NCBI GenBank assembly: GCA_007449985.2
Contig: VIIQ02000286.1
Span: forward strand, 39,657-103,656
DNA length: 64,000 bases
Reading direction: 5' to 3'
Source: Desmodesmus armatus
Taxonomy: Eukaryota; Chlorophyta; Chlorophyceae; Sphaeropleales; Scenedesmaceae
The notes below the pieces were generated by a model. The model worked only from the letters and a program-made list of their open reading frames with translations, did no database searches and was not told the origin of the DNA. Below are positions 45,065 to 56,139 of the stretch, one piece after another (positions within the stretch are counted from its first letter, which is position 1; each line of letters opens with the position of its first letter). The translations under genes and the position numbers were made by a program.

Positions 45065-46110
45065 ATCACAGGCGCAAGATTGGTACTGATATCAGAAGCA
45101 CAAGATCTTGCAATCAGGGTGGCAATATGAAGCAGGGGAGGGGGGGGGTGCCTATGTTTGTGAAGGAATGCTTGCACCTGAGGGTGGCAACATGCCAGAC
45201 GGCTAAGGTCTTGATCGTCTCGTGGCACGGCCTTGTTGAGCGGCGAGCCGACAGCATGGACTGGTTTGGGGTCACTCACTGGACTGATTGTTGGGGGGTT
45301 GTGCTGTGCTTTTTGGTGGGTGGTGCACTGTGCTTCCACACTGACTGTCGACACAGATGGCACAGATCACATGCGCCGCCTGTTCAGGGTTGTTGATCAT
45401 GTGCACAGCCTTGTTCAGCCTCTGATGGACCGCACTGACTGGTTTGGGGTGCCTCAATGGACTGTTTGTCGGGGGGATGTGCTGTGCTTTCGCATGGGAT
45501 TGTGTGTTGGGTGGTGCACTGTGCTGTCACACTGACTGTCGACGGCACCACCCACAACAGCAGCAGGCCCTGCCAGCACATCCCCGCACCCAGCTGCTGC
45601 TGCTGCCTCAGTAATGGAGCAGCAGGCGGGATCACCAACCCAAGACGCCATTGAGGTGACGCCTGTGGGTGCAAACGCTGTGCATCAGGCAGCACGCTGC
45701 AGGTGTGTAGGCCCGACGGGGGTGGTACTGTACTGTACTGCACCAACCTGGAACCAACATGTACAGGGCTTGTGAAGACAACCGCAAGCTACTGCCAACA
45801 TGTATATCAGGCCGCAAGTGCACCACATGCTTGACCAAGCGCTGCAGCCCTCACTTTGTTGGTTAGCACACACATCCCACCCGTCAGGGCTACAGGAACA
45901 GGCACAAGGGAAGCTCACCCCTGTGCTGGATGTTGTCTTGATCTGGATCTTGTTTGTGTCCATGTAACCGTGGGGTTGCGCACCCTGCTGACAAACACTC
46001 CCAGCACCCTGTAACGCACCCTGCTGCCGCACTGCATGTGCTTGGCACCAAGCACCGCCAAGCTGATTTAGACTGTGTGAGTTTGCGGCTGAGGCGGTGG
46101 CTGCTGCTGT

Positions 46111-46152
<42 letters not shown>

Positions 46153-46192
46153 GGTATTACTGGCTGCTGTTGAGGTGGCGGGAGGGGGGAGT

Positions 46193-46223
<31 letters not shown>

Positions 46224-49200
46224 GTGGTGCAGTAGCTGACGCTTGTGTCGGGGCTTGGATTGACAATTTTGTGGGTGGTGTGTGTACAACATGTCGCTGT
46301 GCAACAGCAACGGGACTCGGTGACTTTGCCCAGGAATCCTTACCACTGATGCAGTGCGGTGATCGCCGGTTGCCAACATACGGCACCACTCGACCCCTCT
46401 GGCACAGGAGGGGGGTGTTGTAGGAGGAGGGGTGTTGTGATTGTACAGCAACGGGGACTCGATGACTCTGCACAGGAGTCCAGAGATACCATAGATGCAT
46501 ATGAGGCTGCTACCCTTGACTACCCTGGTCTAGCATTGCAGTGATCGCTGGTTGTGAACTGCTAGACCTTTCAGTGACGGAGGCGTGGGGGTGTTTTGAT
46601 TGTAGCAGTTGAAAGTTGGGTGTACTTTACTTGCACGTGTCCTGTTGTGGACTGCTCAGTTTTGTTGATGCCGCTTAGGGGTTGTTGCTGCTGTTTAGGT
46701 GTTGCTGCTGCTGGTCAGGTGTTGTTGCTGCTCTGCTGTTCAGTTTGTCCCGTAGAGTTGTTTGCATGTCTCGCCTTCACCCCACCACAATTTTGCCCCA
46801 TTGCCTCAGCTTTTACCCTCAGAGCTTTGGCAAAGCTCATCTGTGTACCATGCTGTCCTCTCCAGCTGTCTGCTTGTGTTCTGGTGGGTGGGGTGGCCTG
46901 GCAGGACACTCCTGTGATACTGTTAGTTTTTTTGTTTTTGCTGTTGTTGTTTTAGGTGGGCGGACTCCCACTGGGCGACTGCGTGCCACGAGGCACACCC
47001 CAACTGCCAGGGGCCGATCATGCAGCCTTACAAGTTTGGATACGCTTAGTATTCGGCGTCAACGCCCCTATCCCAGGTCTTTGAGTAGTAGTATTGCTGC
47101 AGTGTAGTCTTGCTGCATAGTTGTTGTCGCAGTTATGGTGCTGCATGGCATGGAGGTGTTACGGGCTTTTATGGTGTCTGTGGCTTAGATTTGCTGCTGC
47201 TGCGTAGATCGTTGCTGCTGCATGCCGCCTAAAGCACTTGCAAGGGCAGAGGCAGACTTACCCTGTGACCGTCACAGGTTGTAGGTTAGGTGTCTCCGTG
47301 GTCCTTCGTGTATCGTACACACTGGCTGTATATCTGGTTGTGCATTTGACACAGAAGGCTGCTGCTGCAAGCTGCTTGAAGCACTTGCATGGGCAGAGGC
47401 TGCTCATCCCCATGACCCAGGTTGAAGGTCTCCCCGTGATCCTTCTTGTGCTACATGGCGTTAACACTGGATGTATGCCGTTTCTTTACCATGTTGCGCA
47501 TCCGTTTGCTGCTGCAAACTGCCAGGGTATATGACCCGGGCAGAGGCCATTATGATGCGTCACGCAATGCCGGGCATGTTGCATTCAGTGCGGCTTGACA
47601 GAAGCTCTGCTGAAATTGCAGTTCCCTCTTGTAAGTACTGTGCAGTTTGTGATGGTGTGGGTCAGTCTGTTGACCCTTGGCACAGCATGTGACTGTTGTT
47701 GGGTCAGTTGGTCGTTGATCACAACAGAGGCTGTTGCGCATGCTCCCAGTCACACGTGTGGTTCAACCAAGTTGCTGCTGGGGCACTTTCTGTGGTACTT
47801 ACTGACATGCTGAGCATGCAGGTCTGGTCAGAGGGACAGGAGTAAATGTGCACGACCGCAAGGTTTTCGGCAAAGGGCGCTGCTTGCTGTGTGTTGATTA
47901 CTGGGGCCCTTGCTATCAGTGCTGGTTCATGAACAGCTGCCGTTGTGGCATAGCCTGGAGGGACTGTCCCACCACCTGCACTGTCTTGTCAGTATATATA
48001 TGCATTAGCAGATTGTGCAATCATGCAACAAGAACATTGGCTGAAGCATTGGGGATCATGAGCCCATAGCTGGCTAATGCTGAGGTTATGGCTGTGTAAC
48101 CTACACTTTATCTGTACCGTACTTGAGAACTATCGCATCCGGGCAGAGGCTGATTCCACCAGATGTCCAGTCAGGCCAGGAGTCACCTGCTGAAAGGCAT
48201 ACAAATGAGTGCCAGAACCGCACTACTGGTGTGGTAAAACTGCATGTTTGGTGTTGCAAGTGGGTGATGGCGTCTGCACACGGTCTACTGAATGCCGGAA
48301 GTCGTGGAAACTTCGTGGTCAGTTTGCTCAGTGCCGGAGACAGTCGGTCTTGGTGTCGGTGTCGAAGCACGGGCATGCAGTGGCAACGCCGCAAAGACAT
48401 ATATGTGAATCGAGGTTGTAGCAACACTCAGCTTCGTGCACACGCCTTCCGACACTGTGCGCGGCTGCGTCACTGCTGACTCGGACAGTCAGTTTACTTG
48501 GCGCGGGAAAGATGATGCGACTCAAGGCGTACTCGATCATGCATGTTGCAGATCGTATGCATGTAATTTGACAGTGATTAGCAGCATCGCCGGAAGACAG
48601 CAAAGTTCAAGCCCAGTGTACCTTGCTCAAGGAAAAGGCAGCATGGGCGCACATCGGAAGAGCAGTGCCCCCAGAATGGTGAGCCACTGCGAGTATGGAT
48701 CAATGGTACACTCTTGGGAGGTCCTCATTCGACAGCCTCAACCACTGTTGGTCTCTATGCCAGTTTGCCACAGGCAACTGCTCTACTGTTGCATGTGCAC
48801 GAACACTACGTATTTGATATCAAGCACGCTGTCATGCGTGCACCACAGCTTCCAGAGTCTCTCATGCAAGCCAGTCAGCAGAAATCAGCACATGTGCAAT
48901 CACCATGACCCCACCCCAACTTGCTGATCTGGAAACCAGTGGGAAACTTCCAGCTGCTAATCGCCAGTGAACAGCATCGCCAGTGAGGCTGTCAGCCCCC
49001 AGACCCCCGACCTTGTCACAGCTTTTACTGCCTTGCAGCAGTGCTGTGATGGCACCATCCGTTGACGCGTGTACATGGCATGAACACCTGACATGTTCAT
49101 CACGCATGCAAAGGGACAGTGGACACCCCTACGCGTACGGTAATTGCAGTACCTGCTGTTCAAGTCCACCCATTTACTGCGAACCAGCACTGCTGTCAGT

Positions 49201-49278
49201 CGGTCTGTCCAGGCTGTCCAAGCTGTCAACCGCTGCCAACATCCAACATGTGCCCGCTTGCATCTGTTCTGCGCATGC
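45065..49278. other. gene-poor, repeat-rich spacer
   Basis: No gene is supported over 4.2 kb. It contains a two-copy duplication (about 45257-45355 and 45440-45545, starting GACTGGTTTGGGGT), (CTG)n at about 46106-46150 and 46195-46220, a family B fragment at 46957-47010, and two or three decayed copies of a unit with GCACTTGCAAGGGCAGAGGC at about 47232, 47382 and 47535. A coding-like stretch at 45552-45655 (AGPASTSPHPAAAAASV, MEQQAGSPTQDAIE) could be an isolated exon but has no partner. Confidence 0.4.
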
Positions 49279-49653
49279 ATGCAGGCCCCCGTATTTCTAG
49301 CCCTCTTGCTTATCACCACATCACTCGCCCCATTGGCCACCGCCCGACCCTCTCTCCAGCCAACCACACCCTCTACCATGGCCAATGCAGCTCAGCTGGA
49401 GGAGTCTCCCAAAGATACCCCAGCATCTGAGTCAGATACCACCCTGAGGGGATCGTGGGTACCTCAGGTGTTGCCCCTCTCTCGGTGCAGCTCACCAGCT
49501 GTCGAGGAAGGGTCGAAGGTTGTGTGTCCGTCTGACTTGGTGCCTGGGTGTTGTGCGCAAGCTGGCAATGGTGCGGTTTGTGCGGCGGACGCAAAGTATG
49601 GGACAGTGGCGTGCCCGGAAGGTTACAGGGAGTTCAAGGCATGCTGCAAGTGA
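49279..49653 (+). CDS. small secreted cysteine-rich protein (unrecognised)
   Basis: A single open frame of 124 codons. The first residues are a signal peptide (MQAPVFLALLLITTSLAPLA). A Ser/Thr/Pro-rich spacer follows, then a compact domain with eight cysteines: RC, VCPSD, GCC, VCAAD, ACPEG, and a terminal ACCK. The even number and the paired CC residues suggest a disulfide-stabilised extracellular domain. I do not recognise the family. ATG 49279 is chosen because it opens the hydrophobic leader, although the frame is open further upstream. Two decayed tandem copies of the Cys domain follow. Confidence 0.6.
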   Translation: MQAPVFLALLLITTSLAPLATARPSLQPTTPSTMANAAQLEESPKDTPASESDTTLRGSWVPQVLPLSRCSSPAVEEGSKVVCPSDLVPGCCAQAGNGAVCAADAKYGTVACPEGYREFKACCK

Positions 49654-49720
49654 ATTCAATGCCTCAGCAGCAAAGGGATGACACCTGCTGCAAACGAATG
49701 ACACCACCCGGCCGCGGCAT

Positions 49721-49955
49721 CTTGAGGGGCTCATGGGTGCCTCAGGTGGTGCCTGTTTTGCATGGTGCAGTCCCCCCCCCCAGATGATCAGGAGGCGACC
49801 AGAATTGTTACAACAGTTTGTCCGTCTGACTGGATGCCTGGGTGTTGTGGACGGGTAGGTGACGGAGCGGTGTGTGCTGCGGACGCACAGTATGGGACAG
49901 TGGCGTGCCCTGAAGGACTCCTGTAGTACAGGGACTCCAAGGCATGCTACAAGTG
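49721..49955 (+). pseudogene. decayed copy 1 of the Cys-rich domain
   Basis: TTGAGGGGCTCATGGGTGCC TCAGGTGGTGCC mirrors LRGSWVPQV, and later GTTTGTCCGTCTGACTGGAT GCCTGGGTGTTGTGG and GGGACAGTGGCGTGCCC match the parent. Frameshifts and stops break the frame. Confidence 0.8.
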
Positions 49956-50095
49956 ACAACGGCGCTGGTAGTGCACATTTCAGGGGTGACCGCAGCCGCA
50001 ACCGTCTCAAGATGATGATTATCTTGAGGGCTCATGGGCACGTTGGGTCTTTTGTAGGGTTTAGGGTTTACAGTCCTGTTTTGCCTAAACCCTAG

Positions 50096-50300
50096 TCTTG
50101 TAATGCGTGGTGCAGTCCGACTGGGAGTCCCCCAGCTGTTGAGGACGGGTTGAAGGTTGTGTGTCCGTCTGATTTGGTGCCTAGGTGTTGAGCACGGGTG
50201 GGCGACGCAGCGGTTTGTGCGACGGATGTGGCGTATGGGACACTCTGGAGTGTCTGGAAGGGTACTCGGAGTTCAACGCTTGCAGCAATCGACAGCAGTG
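50096..50300 (+). pseudogene. decayed copy 2 of the Cys-rich domain
   Basis: GTTGAGGACGGGTTGAAGGT TGTGTGTCCGTCTGATTTGG TGCCTAGGTGTTGAGCACGG keeps the order of the parent, but with an in-frame stop (TGA at the GCC position) and indels. Confidence 0.8.
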
Positions 50301-51078
50301 GGGATGACGGCACGACTGTTGTATCGTCATGATGACTTGTGACAAGCATGCAGCCGTCGGCAGCTGCACAGCCTTTGTCTTGATTAGGTAATTTGGGGCA
50401 TTTTGCAGGTTGTAGGCGCACCCACAGTTGGGTGTGTGCATTGCACTTGTTGTCGGGCCCAGATGTAGTGTGTACACGCTTCAGGGGTTGTATTGAGGTT
50501 GCGGCAAGTGACAGCAGGGGTGGCACCACTGCTTTGCTGTGACTGAGACAATGATTGTCACCTGTTAGTCTGAGGCTACATGCTGTACGGCTCACAGCTG
50601 CTTGATCAGATTACCAGGATTCACGGCGCCGCAAAGTTTGCAAGTGTGCAGGCTGTAGACAGCCACATATCAGGAGTGTGCAGCGCAACATGACGACCCA
50701 GTCGTCATGTCTAGCTATCATAGCTAGATCAGGTGCAGGGTGGGCAATGCAGCAATGTGTGATGCCGTAGCAACAAAGTGTGACATATGCTGCAGTTGCC
50801 GCATGCCCAGAGGGTCACACAGTTGTAGTAAGATCGCAGAGGCTGAAGCTGTCGAGGCCTCGACACCCTAGGGTTACACAGTTTTCAAGCAGCCGCCAGT
50901 GATGCTGATGACGTTGTTGATAACTTGTTGTCTACTTGGGTGTCAGGCGTATCTCATCGGTGCGGCTTTGCCTCCGGCCCCCGGCAGTTGGGTTTGCCTG
51001 ATTGCCTGTGTGTGGCCAGCCGGTGGGAGTCCGCCCTCCCCTGGTCAACCAAAGAAAACTTGTTGTCAAGGCACAGAA
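50301..51078. repeat. spacer with paired hairpins and family B copy
   Basis: Two perfect hairpins abut: 50689-50709 (CATGACGAC / GTCGTCATG) and 50710-50728 (TCTAGCTAT / ATAGCTAGA). At about 50941-51062 lies the reverse-orientation copy of dispersed family B. A telomere-like TAGGGTTTAGGGTTTA is just outside at 50053-50070. No gene is recognised. Confidence 0.6.
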
Positions 51079-51262
51079 GGGTGCTGAAAGAAAGAAAGAA
51101 TCCGATACACCCCCTTTGTATCGTAACGCCATAGGATTCCCCCATTGGCCTCGCATCCTTTGAGGACGGCTCATCACATGCATGCTCAAGGGCCAATTGG
51201 CTTGCAAGGCAATGGCCCCCCTGGCCCCACTCTCCCCAGGGGCACACCTGGGGTGCTGAAAG
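51079..51262 (-). repeat. candidate introner A, copy 2, with 12-bp direct repeats
   Basis: A 160-bp element (51091-51250) is flanked by GGGTGCTGAAAG at 51079-51090 and 51251-51262. Read on the minus strand it matches the intron at 37120-37291 through its centre and also ends in a pyrimidine-rich TTTCTTTCAG. Confidence 0.7.
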
Positions 51263-51387
51263 TGACTGTAACTATTAAAAAGAGTAGTACATCCTTTGTA
51301 CTGAGCTGGCGGCTTTTCACATGAGGTACTGCCAACAACAGCCACCACGTCACATTTCAGTAAAGCTGAGCTCGGGTCAGCTCAAAA

Positions 51388-51866
51388 GAACGGGTCACGT
51401 GACGTGTGATGAACGGGTCACGTGACGTGTGATGAACGGGTCACGTGACGTGTGATGAACGGGTCACGTGACGTGTGATGAACGGGTCACGTGACGTGTG
51501 ATGAACGGGTCACGTGACGTGTGATGAACGGGTCACGTGACGTGTGATGAACGGGTCACGTGACGTGTGATGAACGGGCCACGTGACGTGTGATGAACGG
51601 GCCACGTGACGTGTGATGAACGGGCCACGTGACGTGTGATGAACGGGTCACGTGACGTGTGATGAACGGGTCACGTGACGTGTGATGAACGGGCCACGTG
51701 ACGTGTGATGAACGGGTCACGTGACGTGTGATGAACGGGCCACGTGACGTGTGATGAACGGGCCACGTGACGTGTGATGAACGGGCCACGTGACGTGTGA
51801 TGAACGGGCCACGTGACGTGTGATGAACGGGTCACGTGACGTGTGATGAACGGGCCACGTGACGTG
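51388..51866. repeat. 23-bp satellite, 21 units, each centred on CACGTG
   Basis: The unit GAACGGGTCACGTGACGTGT+GAT repeats exactly every 23 bp (first unit 51388, last 51848). The only regular variation is T or C at unit position 8: 12 units have T (giving the 10-bp palindrome GTCACGTGAC) and 9 have C. Every unit contains a G-box/E-box core CACGTG and an overlapping GACGTG. The minus-strand ORF over it is a repeat artefact. Confidence 0.95.
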
Positions 51867-51870
51867 AGGT

Positions 51871-52635
51871 GTGATCACTTAGCTGCAGTTGCCATAACAA
51901 TCAACAACATTCTCTCAGGGTCAACCGCTATGTCACACTTCGGTAAAGCCACTGCATTACACTTCAGTACAGCTGTGCTCAGGGCAGGAACAGCAGTCCT
52001 TGCCCCACACAGCTGCAGTTGCATGACGTAGCCTTCAACACCGCGCAACCAGCGTGAAATAAGCCTCGCCTAACTAACGTCGACACGCTTCAACTTCAAC
52101 AAGCTGCACACGCCCCCAGCAGATGTCATGCATCGTATGGAATGCAGGATGGACCATGCCTCCTGTGCAAGATTGGATGGAAAACAACGGTTGCGAAAGT
52201 CCTGAAGCATGAGGCAAAACCAGTGGAAGCTGTGAAGGGGCACCCATCAGCCTGCAAAACCCCAGCTCCTGATGTGGAGCTGGGGTTTTACCCCAGCTCT
52301 AGAACAAGAGGGCAACCAACTACAAGTACAACCACACACACCTCTGGCGATGCACCCCTTACAACTGCACATGCATATCAGCACACACTCTGCAAAAACT
52401 GCCCGACACTGCTGCGAGCAACGAACCAACACTCACGATGCAAGACCTGTTACACTTACATGGTTCAGGGCACACCCTGATATACTGCAACAATTACAGC
52501 ACTACCAAAACCCCAACCAAGACACACCCTCAACTCCAGGGCGCAGGGCTCAGCCGTGCATCGACAACAAGATGACTAATCCAGCAGGACTAGTCATCAG
52601 CCAGGCCCCAGGTTATCCATTGCTCAGGGCCCTAA
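51871..52635. other. 3' flank of the bisphosphatase gene
   Basis: A perfect 14-bp stem with a 6-nt loop lies at 52256-52289 (AAAACCCCAGCTCC / GGAGCTGGGGTTTT). On the minus strand, TGTAA-type poly(A) motifs lie at 52450-52454 and 52456-52460, about 180 nt after the stop. The plus-strand ORF 52142-52480 (112 codons, three C-x2-C pairs) is a weak candidate gene with no recognised family. Confidence 0.4.
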
Positions 52636-52934
52636 TTAGTCATCCATGAGGTACTGCTGTTGCACTGGGCTGCCAGCCATGCTGTTCCTGTTGTGTTGCA
52701 CCATAGGGAATGCCCCCTGCTGGTGCCAGGGGGATACTGGGTTGGCTGCTGAACCCGCCCATTTGTGGAAGGTCTCGATGTACCGCACTGCAGCAGCAGC
52801 AGCAGCAGCAGCATCAGTTGTTCAAAATCTTCATATAGCCCATTGCAGCCTCAAGACAGGCGGCAGCAGCAGCATGGACGCATGGTGACACCTCTTCAAA
52901 CCCACGGCAGTACCCACCCACCTAGCAACACCAC

Positions 52935-52976
<42 letters not shown>

Positions 52977-55748
52977 CCACCACAATGCCCCAACTCAAAA
53001 CCCATGATAACAACAACAGCAGCAGCAGCAGCAGCATCAGCAGTAGCAGCAGCAGCAGCAGCAGCAGCAGCAGTGGTCGCACCTGTTTGTGACTTGCCCC
53101 TCATCACCACACTGTTGGTTGTAGCGCCACCGCTGAAGAAGCGCACACCACGCACCAGGTCACCGTCTGACACCCCGGTAGCAGCAAAGAACACCTGCAG
53201 ATAGCAGAGCAAAGACACAAAAGCCACATGTAAGGAACAAATATGATCTGCTATACGAGGTCACCATCCGACACATCGGCAGCAGCAAAGAACACCTGCA
53301 GTCTTGATGCACAGCAGTGTGAAATTCAGTGAATGTATTGTCCACGTTCTAAGAATGGCAGCTAAGAATGGCAGCGACACCTCCCCCCGCCCCCAATGCC
53401 CCCAAGGACCTCTTGGTGCACGATCAATCCTCTTTTGCCTTACTCCCCACCCCCTACAAACCCACTCACATCGTTGCCGCGCACGAGGTCATCCATATAC
53501 AGGATGCGTGAGGGGTCGCGCCCACTGGCCCGTATGGCTGCTGCATCCGACTCGTCCCGCGGCCACAGCCGGCCCTGAATGTGGCCACCCATGCACTTCA
53601 GCGCCGCTGCTGCTATCACACCCTGCGCGCACATGGGAGAGGGGGCGGGGGTGGGTGAGTGAAGGGGGAGGGGCGAATAGACTCCATGCAGATATGGGGG
53701 GAGTGGAAGACGCATATGCGCCAAATGCACTTGAGCGCTGCTGCTGCTATGACACCCTGCGCGCACACGGGGGGTGGAGGATTTGGGGGTGGTGGTGGTG
53801 GTGGGGGGGGGGGGGGGGGGCAGGAGGAGTGGTCAGCGGATGGGGATAACTGCAGTAATTCAGGGTGCTGCGGCTGTTGCTATGGCCGCTGTTGCCCTGC
53901 CACAGCACAGCACCCCGGCCACAGTCGACCCTGGATGTGACCCCCATGCACCTCAACGCCGTTGCTGCAATTACACCCTGCGAGAACACGGGAGGGGGGG
54001 GGGGAGTTAACTCCACACAGGGGTGGGGGCAGGGGAGGGAGTGGAAGGACACATGCGCCAAATGCACTTGAGCACTGCTGCTGCAATCTCACCATGCAGC
54101 ACACAGGGGTGGGGGTGGGGCGGTTCATGCAGGAGGGGGGGGGGGGGAGGAAAGGACACATGCGGTCAGTGCTCTGAGTGCATTTAGTACTTGTGCACTG
54201 CTGCTGCAAGTACAGCGCAGGCTGCAGGACACAGAAAGGGTAGGATTGCATAGATTTCATTCAAGCTCAGTGCCTCACACGCCCCCCCCCCACCACGGTC
54301 ACGTCCCAGCCACTCTCACCCCCCCCCTGGCGCCCTGCCCCTTCGCCGCCCACTCAATGCCCCCCCCCCTCAGACTTTGCCGCCTGCCCAAACCCACCTC
54401 TGGCGTCCCTCCAATACCCATCATGACATCAACAGTAGCCCCCTAGCTCCCCGTCCCCGGCCTTCGCTGCAGTTGAGGGTTTAGGGCCCCTCCCTAAACC
54501 CTAATCCTAACCCACCTCTGGTGTCCCTCCAATGCCCATCATGACATCAACAGGAGCCTCCGGCTTTGCTGTCTCAATAGCACCCCCAACCTGCACACAC
54601 ACCATGCAAAATGCACACGGCCACCAGCAGCAGCAGCAGCAGCAGCAGAAGGGTTGATCAGGTGTTGCTGAGTGCATGTCTTTAGGACTATGCAAGCCAT
54701 TACGTAAGCGCCACGCTTGCAAGTATAATACACTGATGCTCACGTCTCCATCGCTGATCATGCGTATGCGGGCCCCTGCTGCACAAATGAGGTAGGCATG
54801 CATTTTGGAAACCAGTATGTAAGCGATTACAGTAACAGTAACAGAAATCGATTACGCAATACGTTATGTCAACCATTACGTAAGCGCCACCCTTGGAGGT
54901 ATACTCACATCACTGTCGCTGATCATGCGTATGCGCGCTCCCGCTGCTTGAATCAGGTATGAATGCATTTTGGTATCCAGTATGTAATCCATTACGCAAT
55001 TTATTTGTCAACTATTATGTATCCGAACCTTGGCATCATACTCACATCTCCGTCGCTGATCATGCGTATGCGCGCCCCTGCTGCTCGAATCTCCTTGATC
55101 AGCTGGGCATGGCGGGGCCTGTCCAACACCAACACTGTCACATCCCTGCAGCAGCAGCAGCAGCAGGTCAGCTTTCCAACTTTCTTGCCCAGGCAGTTGG
55201 CTATTGCCCCCCCCCCCCCACCCCCACCACGAAACTTATTCTGCTCAAGCCCCCTCCCTGCCTGAACACGCACTGCCCTCCCCTCACCCCTGCCCTCAAC
55301 CAACAAAACCCTCCCCCCCCCCCCCTGGGGCAACAACGCACCCCCCCCCACCACCACCACTCACTGCACTGGTTGGCCCAGGCACTGAGCTATTGCCTCC
55401 ACGTTGTGCCCCACAGTGAAGTCCAGGCTGATGCGACGGGGGTCCACGCCAGCCCCCCCCTCTCTATCCCCCTAACCCACCACTCACTTCTCCCCAAAAG
55501 CCAGCACCCACCCCCCTCTGAAAGCCGCCCCCTACACATGCAGCCCCCCCCCTCCCCCGAGGCGTATGCAGCCCCCCCCCCTTCATTGCTGGACGCAATT
55601 CCTGTGTCTACACTAAGACACACTCACTCCACTGGCTTGCCCAGGCAATTTGCGATGGCTTCCAGGTTGTGTCCCACAGTAAAGTCCAGGCTGATGCGAC
55701 GGGGGTCAACACCAGGACCAACTGCAAGCTTCTCCATGTAGCTGTGGG

Positions 55749-55821
<73 letters not shown>

Positions 55822-56108
55822 TGTGCAATGGTGGGATGCTAGGCAGCGGCACTGTTTGTATGCTGATGCAATGGACACTGAACATGGGGGCAGCAAAAGC
55901 TGACACTAGTTGGTGCAGCAGGCAGTATTGCTGTTGCAGCGTATTCTTCTTGCCCCGAAGCACACACTAATATTGTCACACTGCCTCATGACTCATCAAA
56001 CTGTTCCACTGCCCGTCACACTTCGGATTCAACACTTTCTCATGGCACTCACAAACACGGTCCAGGATCGTACAAGCAGCCACGCTCTGCCAAGGCAATG
56101 ACCTGCAC

Positions 56109-56139
<31 letters not shown>

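Noticed and set aside
45685..46500. minus-strand ORF of 271 codons, Ala-rich
   Set aside because: The openness comes from CTG/CAG tracts; flanking residues show no domain, and no splice partners were found.
47848..48069. Cys-rich 73-codon ORF
   Set aside because: It starts at GTG, not ATG, has no leader peptide and does not resemble the Cys-rich gene at 49279.
48123..48479. plus-strand ORF of 118 codons with several Cys
   Set aside because: No signal peptide, domain or echo pattern; the reverse strand is equally open, as expected by chance in GC-rich DNA.
51556..51789. minus-strand ORF of 77 codons (HVTWPVHHTSR repeats)
   Set aside because: It is the 23-bp satellite read in one frame; no start context, composition or homology supports a protein.
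52142..52480. ORF with three C-x2-C pairs as a zinc-finger gene
   Set aside because: Spacing fits no known finger, the region is the 3' flank of another gene, and it contains the perfect hairpin; left only as a remark in the spacer entry.
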